Assembly (NCBI RefSeq): GCF_019599405.1
Contig: NZ_RKLQ01000002.1
Coordinates: forward strand, 1,059,677 to 1,123,676
Source: Haloarcula salinisoli
Lineage (GTDB): Archaea > Halobacteriota > Halobacteria > Halobacteriales > Haloarculaceae
Direction of reading: 5' to 3'
DNA length: 64,000 nt
The translations under genes and the position numbers were made by a program. A model generated the notes under the pieces. That model searched no databases. It was given only the letters and a program-made list of their open reading frames with translations, and was not told the DNA's origin. Positions 37,135 through 46,113 of the stretch are shown here, piece by piece (position 1 is the stretch's first letter; the number at the start of each line of letters is the position of its first letter).

Positions 37135-38670
37135 ATGTCGGTCCGCGTCGACTGGCGACAAGCCGTCGCGTTTACCGGCACAGTCATCAAGTATCTCGCC
37201 GTCGCGATGCTGATTCCCCTCGCGGTGAGTATCGTCTACGGCGACGACATCCTCACGTTCCTCGCCTCTATCGTCATCACGGTCGCCGTCGGCGTCGCGC
37301 TGGAGCGACTCGACGACGACCCCGAGCTGGGTCCACGAGAGGCCCTGCTGCTGGTCGCGCTCTCGTGGGGCGCCGTCGCCATCATCGGCGCCATCCCGTA
37401 CGTTATCGCGGGCTACGGCACCGAGTCGACGTTGCGCCACCCCATCAACGCCCTGTTCGAGTCCACCTCCGGTTTTACTACTACAGGGGCAACAGTGCTC
37501 GGTGAAATCTCGCTGGACCGCCACTCCCACGCCATCCTCATGTGGCGCCAGCTCAGCCAGTGGCTGGGCGGGATGGGTATCATCGTCCTGATGGTCGCCA
37601 TCCTCCCCGAAGCGGCGGTCAACGGCGCCCAGCTCATCGATTCGGAGGCCCCCGGCCCGGAGCTACAGAAGCTCACCCCGAAAATCGCCGAGACCGCACG
37701 CCTGCTCTGGCTCTTCTATCTCGGCTTTACGGTCCTGCTGATGGCCCTCCTGGTCGCGCTCCACTACGCCGGCCTGGCGCCGAATATGAACGTCTACAAC
37801 GCCATCGCCCACGGGTTCTCGACGCTCCCGACGGGTGGGTTCTCCCCGCAATCGGAGAGCATCGCGGCGTTCTCACCGGCAGTCCAGTGGGTCATCATCC
37901 CCTTCATCCTCGTCGCCGGGACCAACTTCGCGCTGTTTTTCTTCCTGCTGCGTGACGAGTACGCCGCGGTGCTGGAAGACCGCGAGTTCCAGGTCTACCT
38001 CGGCGCGAACGCCGGCCTCGCGCTCATCCTCTGGGGACTGCTGTTTACCGGGTCGGCGCCCCCGCTCGACATCGGCGGGGCGACACAGGGTGCCCTCGAG
38101 AATTCCCTGCGGCAGGCCACGTTCCAGATTGCCTCGCTGCTGAACTCCACTGGCTACGCGACCAGTGACTTCGCCCAGTGGGGCGACACCGCCAAGGTCG
38201 TCCTCTTGCTGGCGATGTTCATCGGCGGCTCCGCCGGTTCGACCGGTGGGGGCATCAAGATAGTCCGCTGGCTCGTCGTTTTCAAGGGCATCCGCCGCCA
38301 GCTCTTCACGACCGCGCATCCGAGCGCCGTCAAACCGGTCCGGCTGGGTGGCACCGTCATCGACGAGGACGTCGTCCAGGCTATCTACGGGTTCACGATG
38401 CTGTATATCCTCGTGTTCGGCCTCGCGACTGTCCTCCTGGCACTCGACGCCGGGCGCGTCGGGCTCGAAATCACAGTGCTGGAAGCGGCCAGCGCGAGCC
38501 TGGCGACTATCGGTAACATCGGTCCCGGTTTCGGCTTTCTGGGCCCCTTCGGGAGCTACCTCGACTTCCCGTCGACCAGCAAGCTCCTGATGATATTCCT
38601 GATGTGGTTCGGCCGCCTGGAGATAATCCCCGTCTTCGTCATCTTCACCGGGGCGTTCTGGAACGAATGA
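37135..38670 (+). CDS. trkH: TrkH potassium transporter (channel subunit)
   Basis: In this 511-residue integral membrane protein, selectivity-loop motifs typical of the four MPM repeats are visible: TSGFTTTGAT, FSTLPTGGFSPQS, NSTGYATSDF and ATIGNIGPGFG. It forms the K+ pore gated by TrkA. The TGA stop at 38668-38670 coincides with the right end of the adjacent IS element, so the last residues (FWNE) may have been altered by the insertion. ATG at 37135 gives MSVRVDWRQAV; an upstream GTG at 37093 is possible. Confidence 0.92.
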   Translation: MSVRVDWRQAVAFTGTVIKYLAVAMLIPLAVSIVYGDDILTFLASIVITVAVGVALERLDDDPELGPREALLLVALSWGAVAIIGAIPYVIAGYGTESTLRHPINALFESTSGFTTTGATVLGEISLDRHSHAILMWRQLSQWLGGMGIIVLMVAILPEAAVNGAQLIDSEAPGPELQKLTPKIAETARLLWLFYLGFTVLLMALLVALHYAGLAPNMNVYNAIAHGFSTLPTGGFSPQSESIAAFSPAVQWVIIPFILVAGTNFALFFFLLRDEYAAVLEDREFQVYLGANAGLALILWGLLFTGSAPPLDIGGATQGALENSLRQATFQIASLLNSTGYATSDFAQWGDTAKVVLLLAMFIGGSAGSTGGGIKIVRWLVVFKGIRRQLFTTAHPSAVKPVRLGGTVIDEDVVQAIYGFTMLYILVFGLATVLLALDAGRVGLEITVLEAASASLATIGNIGPGFGFLGPFGSYLDFPSTSKLLMIFLMWFGRLEIIPVFVIFTGAFWNE

Positions 38671-40285
38671 CATCCTCCGCGCGGTGACCCGCGCGGTTTC
38701 CTCCGTGGGAATCTCAGTCGGTCTGACAGTCCCTAGAGGCAACATTCCCGTCACTGTGGACGGTACTCGGGTCTGTGCGCTGTTCTTTGGGACTTGCCCT
38801 CTCGGGAGAGTGTGATAACTCCGACCAGGTGTGGTCGTCCCACTCGAACCGCACGGGCCGTGCCATCGGCCTGACTGCCTGTTCTGCGTGCCGTCTCAGG
38901 AACGTCTCTGAGGCTGTGATGTCAGCGTGCCCTTTGAACCCGCAGGGACAGGTGAGCGTGTCTTGGTGCCGTGTCGTCCGGTCTGTCGAACCGCACTGTG
39001 GACACTCTTGGCTGGTCCACGCTTCAGACCGCACTTCGACCGAGATACCGTATTCCTCGGCAGTACAAACCAGCCGCTCGGTGAATTTCTTGAACGACCA
39101 GAAGTTGTGGGTCTTGGCGTTCGTTTCGACCGACCAGTGCGTCTCCAGCACGTCGGTCAAGCCACCGATATACACCATGTCCACGCCCTCGGCGTACAGT
39201 CGGTCTAGCAGGTCACGACACAGTGCCTCTTGCGCGTGATCGCGGCGACGGGTCCGCTTGCGGTACAGTCGCCGGATACGCTCGCTACTGTATCGGCCTT
39301 CTTCAAGTTTGGACTGTAATCGGGCAATTTCTCTCGTCGTCTCGCGGAATCGCTGGAACAACTTATGGCCTTCGTACAGATATTGCTCGCCAGTCGTGGT
39401 GGTACAGGCAATGAGATTGTTCGCACCAATATCCAGAGCGGCCTTCTCGTCAGCCAGTGGAGTGTCCCGTGCATCAGTAATAGTCACGGGTTGCGAAGCT
39501 CGGAAGGTGCTATCAGTCTCGTCATACCACAGTTCGAGGCGGCCTTGGTCCTCGTAGTCAGGCCAGTTCGGGTCACCAACGATTTCCAATCGGAGACGAC
39601 TTTTCGGGCTGTTGTGGTCGTCTCGCAAGTTTTCACCGACAACAATCTCAAGTCGGGAGCGGTCACCCCATTCGACAGTGTATGCGTCCTTTCGGACGAC
39701 GCCTTTGAGGACACGTCCGTCGTCCTCGTTGTCGAGGCGAATCTACGATTCGCCGACCATTGGAAATCTCCGATTTCCAAGACCACGGAATCCCGGCGGT
39801 TCCGGGTGTTCCGTGACCGACCTATTAGACTCATCGTGATACTTGTCTTTGAGCGTGAAAAACGACTCCCACGCTTCGCTATTCTTCTGTATCACCTGTT
39901 GGGCAGTGGACGCACCGAGAACGCCTTTGTACTTGCCTTCGAGGCAGCCTGTATCGGCATCCCACACGTCGCCCTCGAAACCGTCTTCCTTGTTGTACCG
40001 CATAAGGCGCTGGTAATTTATCTCGTTCCAGAGAGCGGCGGAAGCGTCCAACAGTTTCCGTAGCACCTGCTCTCCATCGTCGGAGAGGGGTCGCACGGCG
40101 AACGTGTTGGTGCGCTTCATCAGCCAGTCCTGGCCACGTTCGCTTCGGACTTGAACGTCAGCCATCCACAGTGAAAGTAGAATTCAGTCAGCCTCGCTGG
40201 AGACTCAAGACCAGCAGTAACACGTGGTTTCTCATCGGAGTGTACGCGATTCACACCCGGCCTGAAAGCCGGGATTCTCTCGCTG
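38671..40285 (-). mobile_element. IS1341-type (IS200/IS605 group) element carrying a nonfunctional tnpB
   Basis: The element holds tnpB alone, without tnpA. The right end on the minus strand carries a CCGCGCGG/CCGCGCGG stem just before GGATGTCA, abutting the trkH stop. Near the other end is the palindrome CCCGGC-ctgaaa-GCCGGG at 40256-40273, followed by ATTCTCTCGCTGA, a frequent left-end feature of haloarchaeal IS605-group elements. Exact borders cannot be fixed without an empty-site comparison. Confidence 0.65.
38714..40165 (-). pseudogene. tnpB: TnpB-family RNA-guided nuclease gene interrupted by an in-frame TAG
   Basis: Two readings in the same frame, 39743-40165 and 38714-39742, are separated only by an amber codon at 39743-39745 (after GNRRFPMVGES, before [12 protein letters not shown]). 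Together they make a normal-length TnpB of about 480 codons with RuvC motif I (AALDIGANN), a zinc ribbon (CPQC...CPCG) and the last acidic motif (GHADITAS). Motif II reads VYIGGLTDV, without the usual Glu. The start may be ATG 40120. The stop probably replaced a sense codon, so the protein is truncated in the N-terminal third; I call it a pseudogene. Confidence 0.8.
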
Positions 40286-40338
40286 ACTCAAGATAGTCGA
40301 CACCTCTTTGGAACGCTACACCCACACTACACTCGCAC

Positions 40339-41004
40339 ATGCCGCGTGACACGTTCGAGGCACGCCTCGACGCCCTGCGGACCGACGTCTGTGCGATGGG
40401 CCGGGACGTCACCGAACGGCTCGACCGGGCGGTCACCGCGTACGAACAGCGCGACCCCGAAGCGGGGCGGGCCGTCGCCGACGCCGACGGCGAGATAAAC
40501 GAGCGGTATCTGGACCTCGAAGCGGAGTGTATCGACCTGCTGGCGCTCCACCAGCCCGTGGCGTCGGACCTCCGGCTCGTCGTCGCCTCGTTCAAGATTC
40601 TGACCGACCTCGAGCGCGTCGGCGACCTGGCCGCCAACCTCGGCGGCTACGTCGATGCGATGGCCGGCGACACCGTCCCGTCGGTCCCCATCACCGACAT
40701 CGGCGAGATGACGCTGGCCCAGCTCAGGGACGCTATCGCCGCCTACGAGACCGGCGACGCCCAGCGCTGTCGCGACGTCGCCGCCGCCGACACCGACCTC
40801 GACGAGCGCTGTGGCGCCGCCACGAACGACCTCGTGCGCTCGCTGGTCAACCACACCCCGGACGACGACGTGGCCCCGACGCTTGCCGACACCAGACGGT
40901 ATCTGCTCACCGTCAGGGACCTCGAACGCGCCGGCGACCACGCCGTCAACATCGCCGCCCGCACGCTGTACATGGTCGAAAACGACGCCGGGCTCATCTA
41001 TTGA
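40339..41004 (+). CDS. PhoU-family regulator (first of a tandem pair)
   Basis: The 221-residue protein has two PhoU three-helix repeats. Each carries the metal-binding signature: DLRLVVASFKILTDLERVGD in the first and RRYLLTVRDLERAGDHAVNI in the second. PhoU proteins repress phosphate uptake and tune phosphate signalling, usually beside pstSCAB. No pst gene is in this window; neighbours are K+ transport genes across the IS element. It is about 60 percent identical by eye to the next gene. Confidence 0.92.
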   Translation: MPRDTFEARLDALRTDVCAMGRDVTERLDRAVTAYEQRDPEAGRAVADADGEINERYLDLEAECIDLLALHQPVASDLRLVVASFKILTDLERVGDLAANLGGYVDAMAGDTVPSVPITDIGEMTLAQLRDAIAAYETGDAQRCRDVAAADTDLDERCGAATNDLVRSLVNHTPDDDVAPTLADTRRYLLTVRDLERAGDHAVNIAARTLYMVENDAGLIY

Positions 41005-41319
41005 GAGTACCTTTTTACTGCGGGGGGTGTCCTCGCTCGCGGTGCTCGCTGCGGGCACCCCCACTTGCAAAAATCTACGCTAAAAACTTCCTTCACGCTC
41101 CCTTCGGTCGCGTGAAGTGAAACGGCTCGCTCCGCTCGCCGTATGCTCCCTGTCCGCACCACCCTCGGCCGTTCGTCGCTCTCTCCGGCGTCACTTCTGG
41201 CCCTTCGACTGTCGGTGCCCGTCGCCGGTCGATTGGCCCCCGAATGTCAATATATCCCACAAGAGGACTTTATTAACCCAATGGAAAAGCTGATACGGCC
41301 AGCCAAGTGAGAGCGGACA
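41005..41319. repeat. Mini-hairpin island between the phoU paralogues
   Basis: This gene-free gap has GGGGGTG/CACCCCC (41023-41062), CTTCACGC/GCGTGAAG (41090-41116), a T5 tract just after the phoU stop, and two A5 tracts at 41069-41073 and 41082-41086 (13 nt apart). The string GAAACGGCTCGCTCCGCTCG is shared with the island after the second phoU. Confidence 0.6.
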
Positions 41320-42000
41320 ATGCCACGCGAATCCTATCAGGAACTGCTGGAGTCGCTTCGGGAGGACGTCCTCTACATGTCCGAACTCGTTCTGGACCGA
41401 CTGCGGCTGGGGCTGTCGGCTATCGAACAGAAAGACGAGGACCTCGCCTGGGAGGTCATCGACGGCGACGACGAGATCAACCAGCTGTATCTCGACCTCG
41501 AACAGGACTGTATCGACCTGCTGGCGCTCCAACAGCCCGTCGCCTCGGACCTGCGCTTTATCGCCGCCTCGTTCAAGATCATCACCGACCTCGAACGCAT
41601 CGGCGACCTGGCGACGAACCTCGGGGAGTACTCTCTGGAGGCCGAACGCGATGTCTTCCCGGAGGTCGACATCCAGGAGGTCGCCGAGGTCGTCATCGAG
41701 ATGGTCGAGCAGGCGATGGACGCCTACGACCGGGAAGACCCCGAGCTGTGTTACACCATCAGCGAGACCGACGACGAGGTCGACGAGCGCTGTGAAGCGG
41801 CCTCCGAGACTGTCGTCCGGGACCTCATCGAGCGCGAGATCGACGCCGACTCCAGCGACTCGGACATCGAACAACTGATGGCCGACGTCTCGCGGCTCCT
41901 GCTGACGATTCGGGACATCGAACGCGTGGGCGACCACGCGGTCAACATCGCCGCCCGCACGCTGTACATGATAGAGAACGACGACGCGCTCATCTACTGA
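41320..42000 (+). CDS. PhoU-family regulator (second of a tandem pair)
   Basis: This 226-residue paralogue of the preceding gene has the same two metal-binding repeats (DLRFIAASFKIITDLERIGD and SRLLLTIRDIERVGDHAVNI). The central region is more acidic. The sequence before it (TTTATTAACCCAATGG near 41268-41283) gives it its own promoter-like box, so the two copies are probably transcribed separately. Duplication followed by divergence is the simplest origin. Confidence 0.92.
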   Translation: MPRESYQELLESLREDVLYMSELVLDRLRLGLSAIEQKDEDLAWEVIDGDDEINQLYLDLEQDCIDLLALQQPVASDLRFIAASFKIITDLERIGDLATNLGEYSLEAERDVFPEVDIQEVAEVVIEMVEQAMDAYDREDPELCYTISETDDEVDERCEAASETVVRDLIEREIDADSSDSDIEQLMADVSRLLLTIRDIERVGDHAVNIAARTLYMIENDDALIY

Positions 42001-42324
42001 ACCTTTTTCATCGTCGGGTTCGCGCTCCGCGCGAATCACTCCTCGAAAAACGTTCATGAAAAAGGCCGGAATCGCGCGGCAGCGCGCGATTCCGGGGAAA
42101 CGGCTCGCTCCGCTCGCCGCACATTCCCGGCGACAGCCACACCCTCCCCAGCCGACTGCGTTGCTCGGCTCGCGATACTCGCCTGCGCTACTCATCCCTC
42201 GCACAGTGCCGTCGCGCCACGCAGGGCGCGACAGCGCGCGCCGACCGCCCGCTCGGAACCCCGTGACCGTTGTGACACGCGCCGGCCGCCAGCTCGGGGT
42301 GGCCGTGACCGCCCTGGCCCGCAC
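42001..42324. repeat. Mini-hairpin island between phoU2 and mscS (convergent)
   Basis: The region contains TTCGCGC/GCGCGAA near 42019 and the 12-bp perfect palindrome CCGGAATCGCGC/GCGCGATTCCGG (42066-42095). A T5 tract follows the phoU stop, and two A5 tracts lie at 42046-42050 and 42059-42063 (13 nt apart). CCTCGAAAAACG...GAAAAAGGCC here matches the reverse strand of 12919-12948. It may act as a bidirectional terminator. Confidence 0.65.
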
Positions 42325-43524
42325 CTACTGTCCGTTCGACTGCTCGATGCCCTCTGCCGGGGGGCGGGCCGCTCCGGCCTCGCCCTGCGCGACCTGGAAG
42401 CCGCCCGACTCCCCGCGGCCCGTGAGTTCCCGCTGTGGGAACGGAATCTTGACGCCGTTCTCCTCGAGGGCCTGCTTGACCTCCCGGACCACTGCGGCCG
42501 TCGTCATCGCTCGCTTCGCGGCGCTCGGGTGGTCGATCCAGAACCGGCACTCGAGGACCACAGCCGAGTCCCCCAGCGACTTGGGAACCACCTGCGGGGT
42601 CGGGTTCGAGAGCACGTGTTTGACGTCGCCGAGTACCTCCTCGATGATGGCTTCGGCCCGCTCTACGTCCGCGTCGTAATCGACGCCGACGTCGACGGAC
42701 AGCCGCAGCCGTTCGAGGCTCGTTCTATTGGTGACGGTGGCGTTTGCAACGTTGTCGTTCGGGATGACGACCTCTTCGCCGTCGGCGTTGCGCATCCGGG
42801 TGTTGATTATCGTGATGTCGGTGATGATACCCTCGTCGTCGTTGATTTCGACCCAGTCACCGATCTCGAACGGACGGGCGAACATCAGCACGAACCCGGC
42901 GATGAGCGAGCCGATGGTCGACCGGGCAGCCGTCCCGACGACGATGCCGAGGAAGCCGGCACCGACGAGGAGGTTCCCGAGTCCGATGCCCCAGACGGAG
43001 AGGGCCGCGATGCCGGCCCCGAGCAAGACTGCGACCTGCAGGACACGGAAGACGATACCTTGCTGGTGCTGGTTCAGCTGGTCCGATTCCTCGGCGTACT
43101 GCTCGATGGCCGTATCGAGCATGTCGATACCGGCCAGCGTCCCACCGACGACCCCGATAGTGAGGAGCCCGCGGACGAGCAGCGGAATCCAGCTGGCCAT
43201 GACCGTGACTGCTGCCAGCGCGAGGTCGACGAACCCCCAGACCACCAGTACGGCCAGGCCGGTCGCGATGAACACCGCGAGCTGGAACGTTCGGACCAGC
43301 GCCGTCACGGGAAGCTTCCAGTCGAACTCCGGGGGGTCGACCGGTACCCGCTCGTGGCTGAATACCAGATACTTCACCGTCCGGTGGGCAGCCGTGACGA
43401 CTCGCGGCGCGAGGACGATTGCCGTCACGACAGCGGCCAGTGTCAGGACGACTGTCGCTGCCACCCGCGCTTCCGTCGTGACGAGGCCGCTGAGGAAGGC
43501 CTGTAGTTGCCGGGCGTAGTTCAT
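42325..43524 (-). CDS. Small-conductance mechanosensitive channel, MscS family
   Basis: The 399-residue protein has an N-terminal membrane part with about five helices, the pore helix region (LLVGAGFLGIVVGTAARSTIGSLIAG) and the MscS beta domain (FEIGDWVEINDDEGIITDITIINTR). A C-terminal alpha/beta domain and a polar tail follow. It opens under membrane tension to release solutes on hypo-osmotic shock. ATG at 43524 (MNYARQLQAFL) is preferred over 43563. Confidence 0.92.
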   Translation of the reverse strand: MNYARQLQAFLSGLVTTEARVAATVVLTLAAVVTAIVLAPRVVTAAHRTVKYLVFSHERVPVDPPEFDWKLPVTALVRTFQLAVFIATGLAVLVVWGFVDLALAAVTVMASWIPLLVRGLLTIGVVGGTLAGIDMLDTAIEQYAEESDQLNQHQQGIVFRVLQVAVLLGAGIAALSVWGIGLGNLLVGAGFLGIVVGTAARSTIGSLIAGFVLMFARPFEIGDWVEINDDEGIITDITIINTRMRNADGEEVVIPNDNVANATVTNRTSLERLRLSVDVGVDYDADVERAEAIIEEVLGDVKHVLSNPTPQVVPKSLGDSAVVLECRFWIDHPSAAKRAMTTAAVVREVKQALEENGVKIPFPQRELTGRGESGGFQVAQGEAGAARPPAEGIEQSNGQ

Positions 43525-43622
43525 CGTGCCGGAAAATGCTTGTTCGGCGTGAAAAACGCACACACCCGATTATCAGATACGGAACTCGGACTCCACAGAC
43601 AGCGTCGTCCCCACTCGCCGTC

Positions 43623-44333
43623 TCATCGCGTCGGCTCGACGGCCTCCTCGCCAGCCAGTCCGTCGTCGGTAATCGAGAACTGGACGGTGTCGCCGGCGGG
43701 TTTCGCGCGGTGTTTCTCAAGCGTCGCACGGCGGTTCCCGCCGCGAAAGCGGTCCAGTCGGAGGATCGCGCCGGACCAGTGGTTGAGGGTGTGTCCGCCC
43801 AGCGCCGTCGAACGGTCGCTGTCGGGGTCCGTGAACACCTGGTTGGTGAAGACGACGGCGAGGTCGTGTTTCCTGGCCAGCGAGAGCAGGTGGGTAATCT
43901 GTCGGGCCACGTCCCGCAGTGTCTCGCCGCCGTCGTCGTCGTCGCGGCGCAGGCGATAGAAGCCGGTGGCGCTGTCCAGCACGATGAGTTCGACCTCCGG
44001 GGCGAACTCCGCGGCGTCCTGGACTGCTTCGGTCTGTTCGTCGTAGTCGTACACTTCCGAGACGATGAGGCGGCCGGCCAGGTCGTCGACGGTCTGGCTG
44101 GTCCCTTCGGCGCGGCCGCGGGCTATCTGGGCCATCCGGTCGGGCGAGAGCCCCTCGGTGTCGATGTAGAGGGCGGCGTCGCCGGCCGCCGCGACCTCGA
44201 TGGCCGACGAAAGCGCCAGATTCGTCTTGCCGGCCGCGGGCGGGCCATACACCTGCGTGACGGTGCCGCGTTCGAGCCCCCCACCGAGTAGCTCGTCGAC
44301 CGGGCCACAGCCGGTCGGCACGTAGTCGCTCAC
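43623..44333 (-). CDS. radB: DNA repair and recombination protein RadB
   Basis: This 236-residue RecA/Rad51-like paralogue lacks the N-terminal DNA-binding domain of RadA. Walker A is GPPAAGKT and Walker B is ELIVLDSATG; the L2-like region and TNQVFTDPDSD are typical of RadB. RadB assists RadA in homologous recombination. The GTG at 44333 is supported by a TATA-like TTTATA centred 27 nt upstream, implying a leaderless mRNA; 44339 and 44387 are alternatives. Confidence 0.92.
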   Translation of the reverse strand: MSDYVPTGCGPVDELLGGGLERGTVTQVYGPPAAGKTNLALSSAIEVAAAGDAALYIDTEGLSPDRMAQIARGRAEGTSQTVDDLAGRLIVSEVYDYDEQTEAVQDAAEFAPEVELIVLDSATGFYRLRRDDDDGGETLRDVARQITHLLSLARKHDLAVVFTNQVFTDPDSDRSTALGGHTLNHWSGAILRLDRFRGGNRRATLEKHRAKPAGDTVQFSITDDGLAGEEAVEPTR

Positions 44334-44355
44334 GGACACGGGTTGGACGTATTCG

Positions 44356-44365
44356 GGTATAAACG
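44356..44365 (-). promoter_or_regulatory. TATA box of radB
   Basis: TTTATA on the minus strand (44358-44363), about 27 nt before the GTG at 44333, fits a leaderless transcript. It lies inside the coding end of no other gene. Confidence 0.5.
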
Positions 44366-44383
44366 CTCGCACCTGTGCCGGCG

Positions 44384-45214
44384 TCACGACGGGCGGAGAT
44401 GCTCCGCTATCGCCCGCTCGACAGACGCAGCATCGTCCAGGTCATCGAGTGCGAGCCGGATATCCAGCCGCCACTGTCGATGGAGGACCAGGGCGTCCGC
44501 AGTTCTGGTGTAGCCGCTGAACCCGTCCCAGGGGAGCAGTTTTCTGACGACGCGATTCCCCCGCCCGATACCGGCAGCAGTCACCGTGTACGACCGCGGT
44601 TCGGTGTTGGCGACGAGGTACGTCCCGGTCGGGAGGAGCATCTGTATCGGCCAGAGGGCCCACCCGAACTGGTCGAGATACACAAGCCCGAACCCGGCCA
44701 TTCCGACGACGAACAGCGGGACTGCAGCGACGATAGCGCGCCGCCGAGCGCCGGCCGGCCAGCCGGCTTCGAACTCACACAGTATCTCTGTGGCGGCCGT
44801 CACCGCGTCCGTGTATCTGGTCCGGGCCATCATGCCGAGCGCGTACCCCAGCCCCATCGCGCCGAGACCGAAGAACATGGCGAGTAGGCTCACGACACCG
44901 AGGTGACCGAGCGAGGCCACGCCACCGAACGCGTAGCACAGCCCGACGGTTCCGGGGAGCCACCGGATAGGGGAACTCCCCAGCCGTTCGGCGGCCCGTT
45001 CGGTCCGAGCGGTCAGTCGCCAGCCCACCGTCGTCAGCACGGCGAGCGTCGCGATGACCAGCATGTAGGTGCGACCCGCGCCACGCAGTCCGAACTGAAT
45101 CGCGAGCAAGACCGCGGGCGGTGTCAGGAGGACAGCCAGGTAGAGCCCAGTAACGAGTGGAAAGAGCGGGTCACTCGTTCGGTCGGATTCGAGCTCCACC
45201 GAGGCGGGCTGCAT
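44384..45214 (-). CDS. Integral membrane protein with PH-like C-terminal region
   Basis: The protein has about 276 residues and five to six membrane helices from residue 20 to about 205. A 70-residue soluble end follows (YLVANTEPRSYTVTAAGIGRG, then LLPWDGFSGYTRTADALVL), which resembles bacterial PH-like domains of YcxB type. The start is ATG 45214; upstream codons are unconvincing and a T5 tract lies just before it. Function is unknown. It lies upstream of radB on the same strand, with about 50 nt between them. Confidence 0.7.
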   Translation of the reverse strand: MQPASVELESDRTSDPLFPLVTGLYLAVLLTPPAVLLAIQFGLRGAGRTYMLVIATLAVLTTVGWRLTARTERAAERLGSSPIRWLPGTVGLCYAFGGVASLGHLGVVSLLAMFFGLGAMGLGYALGMMARTRYTDAVTAATEILCEFEAGWPAGARRRAIVAAVPLFVVGMAGFGLVYLDQFGWALWPIQMLLPTGTYLVANTEPRSYTVTAAGIGRGNRVVRKLLPWDGFSGYTRTADALVLHRQWRLDIRLALDDLDDAASVERAIAEHLRPS

Positions 45215-45318
45215 ACGGACAGGGTTCGACTGACAGAAGTAAAAATCTTCAGTTCTGCGGACAGGTCGCCGCGCGACGAGCCAGCACTCGTAAGTGCGCA
45301 CCCGACAAACGTCGACTA

Positions 45319-46089
45319 GTGATAGTCGTTGCCACGGACGACTTCGAACTGTATCACGGCGTGGTCACGGAGCTACGCGACCGTGGCGTCGACTTTACCA
45401 CCATCGAGCCGGCCGAGGAGTGGCCCGACGACACCGACGTCGCCGTCGTCGCGGCCGGCGAGCGCGTCGAGATTCCCGACGGCGTCGAACTGGTGTCGGC
45501 CGACCCCGAACGCCCCCGCCGGGCGGTCGAGGCCGCCATCGACGCCCTGCGGGGTGAGTCGGGCCGGACCGTCGTCGGTATCGACCCCGGCGAGCGGCCG
45601 GGCATCGCCGTCCTCCACGGTGAGACGGTCGTGGCGGCGTTTCAGGTGCCCGCCGCCGAGGCCGCCGAGGTGGTCCGCCGGGAAGTCGAGGACGCCGCCG
45701 ACCCGGTCGTGCGTATCGGCGACGGCGCTCGGCTGGTCGGCTCGCGGGTCATCGACGACATCGAGGACGTCCCCGTGGAACTGGTCGACGAGACCGGAAC
45801 GACGCCGTATCTGGGCAGCGGCGCCCGCGGGATGGGCGACGTGCTGGCGGCGGCCAACATCGCCCGCCGCGAGGGCGAGGCGATAGCCAGCCGCGACATC
45901 GAGCCGACGGCCGGCGAACTCACGCGCATCAAAGACCGCTCCCGGGAGGCGAGCGACACCAACCGCGCCATCGACGCTGAACTCGCCCGGCGAGTCGCGG
46001 CCGGCGAACTCACCATCGAGGAGGCGCTGGCCGAACACGGTGAGGAGTCGGTGCAGGAGGATAGCGGGCCGGACCCGACCGACCGCTGA
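45319..46089 (+). CDS. Conserved archaeal protein with RNase H-fold-like motif
   Basis: This 256-residue protein starts with GTG (VIVVATDDFELYHGVV). The N-terminal 85 residues look like a receiver-like or Rossmann-like alpha/beta unit. From residue about 92 it reads VVGIDPGERPGIAVLHG, the first strand motif of RuvC/RNase H-fold nucleases (Asp in GIDPG). The C-terminal part is helical and charged. A second acidic residue of a possible active site is unclear. Divergent neighbour: the membrane protein before radB. A nuclease role is inferred, not shown. Confidence 0.72.
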   Translation: MIVVATDDFELYHGVVTELRDRGVDFTTIEPAEEWPDDTDVAVVAAGERVEIPDGVELVSADPERPRRAVEAAIDALRGESGRTVVGIDPGERPGIAVLHGETVVAAFQVPAAEAAEVVRREVEDAADPVVRIGDGARLVGSRVIDDIEDVPVELVDETGTTPYLGSGARGMGDVLAAANIARREGEAIASRDIEPTAGELTRIKDRSREASDTNRAIDAELARRVAAGELTIEEALAEHGEESVQEDSGPDPTDR

Positions 46090-46113
46090 CTGTATCGAGC
46101 CGTCCGCTCGCTC

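Noticed and set aside
39743-39745. TAG read as pyrrolysine in TnpB
   Set aside because: No Pyl machinery is seen in the window and it is not expected in haloarchaea; a nonsense mutation is simpler.
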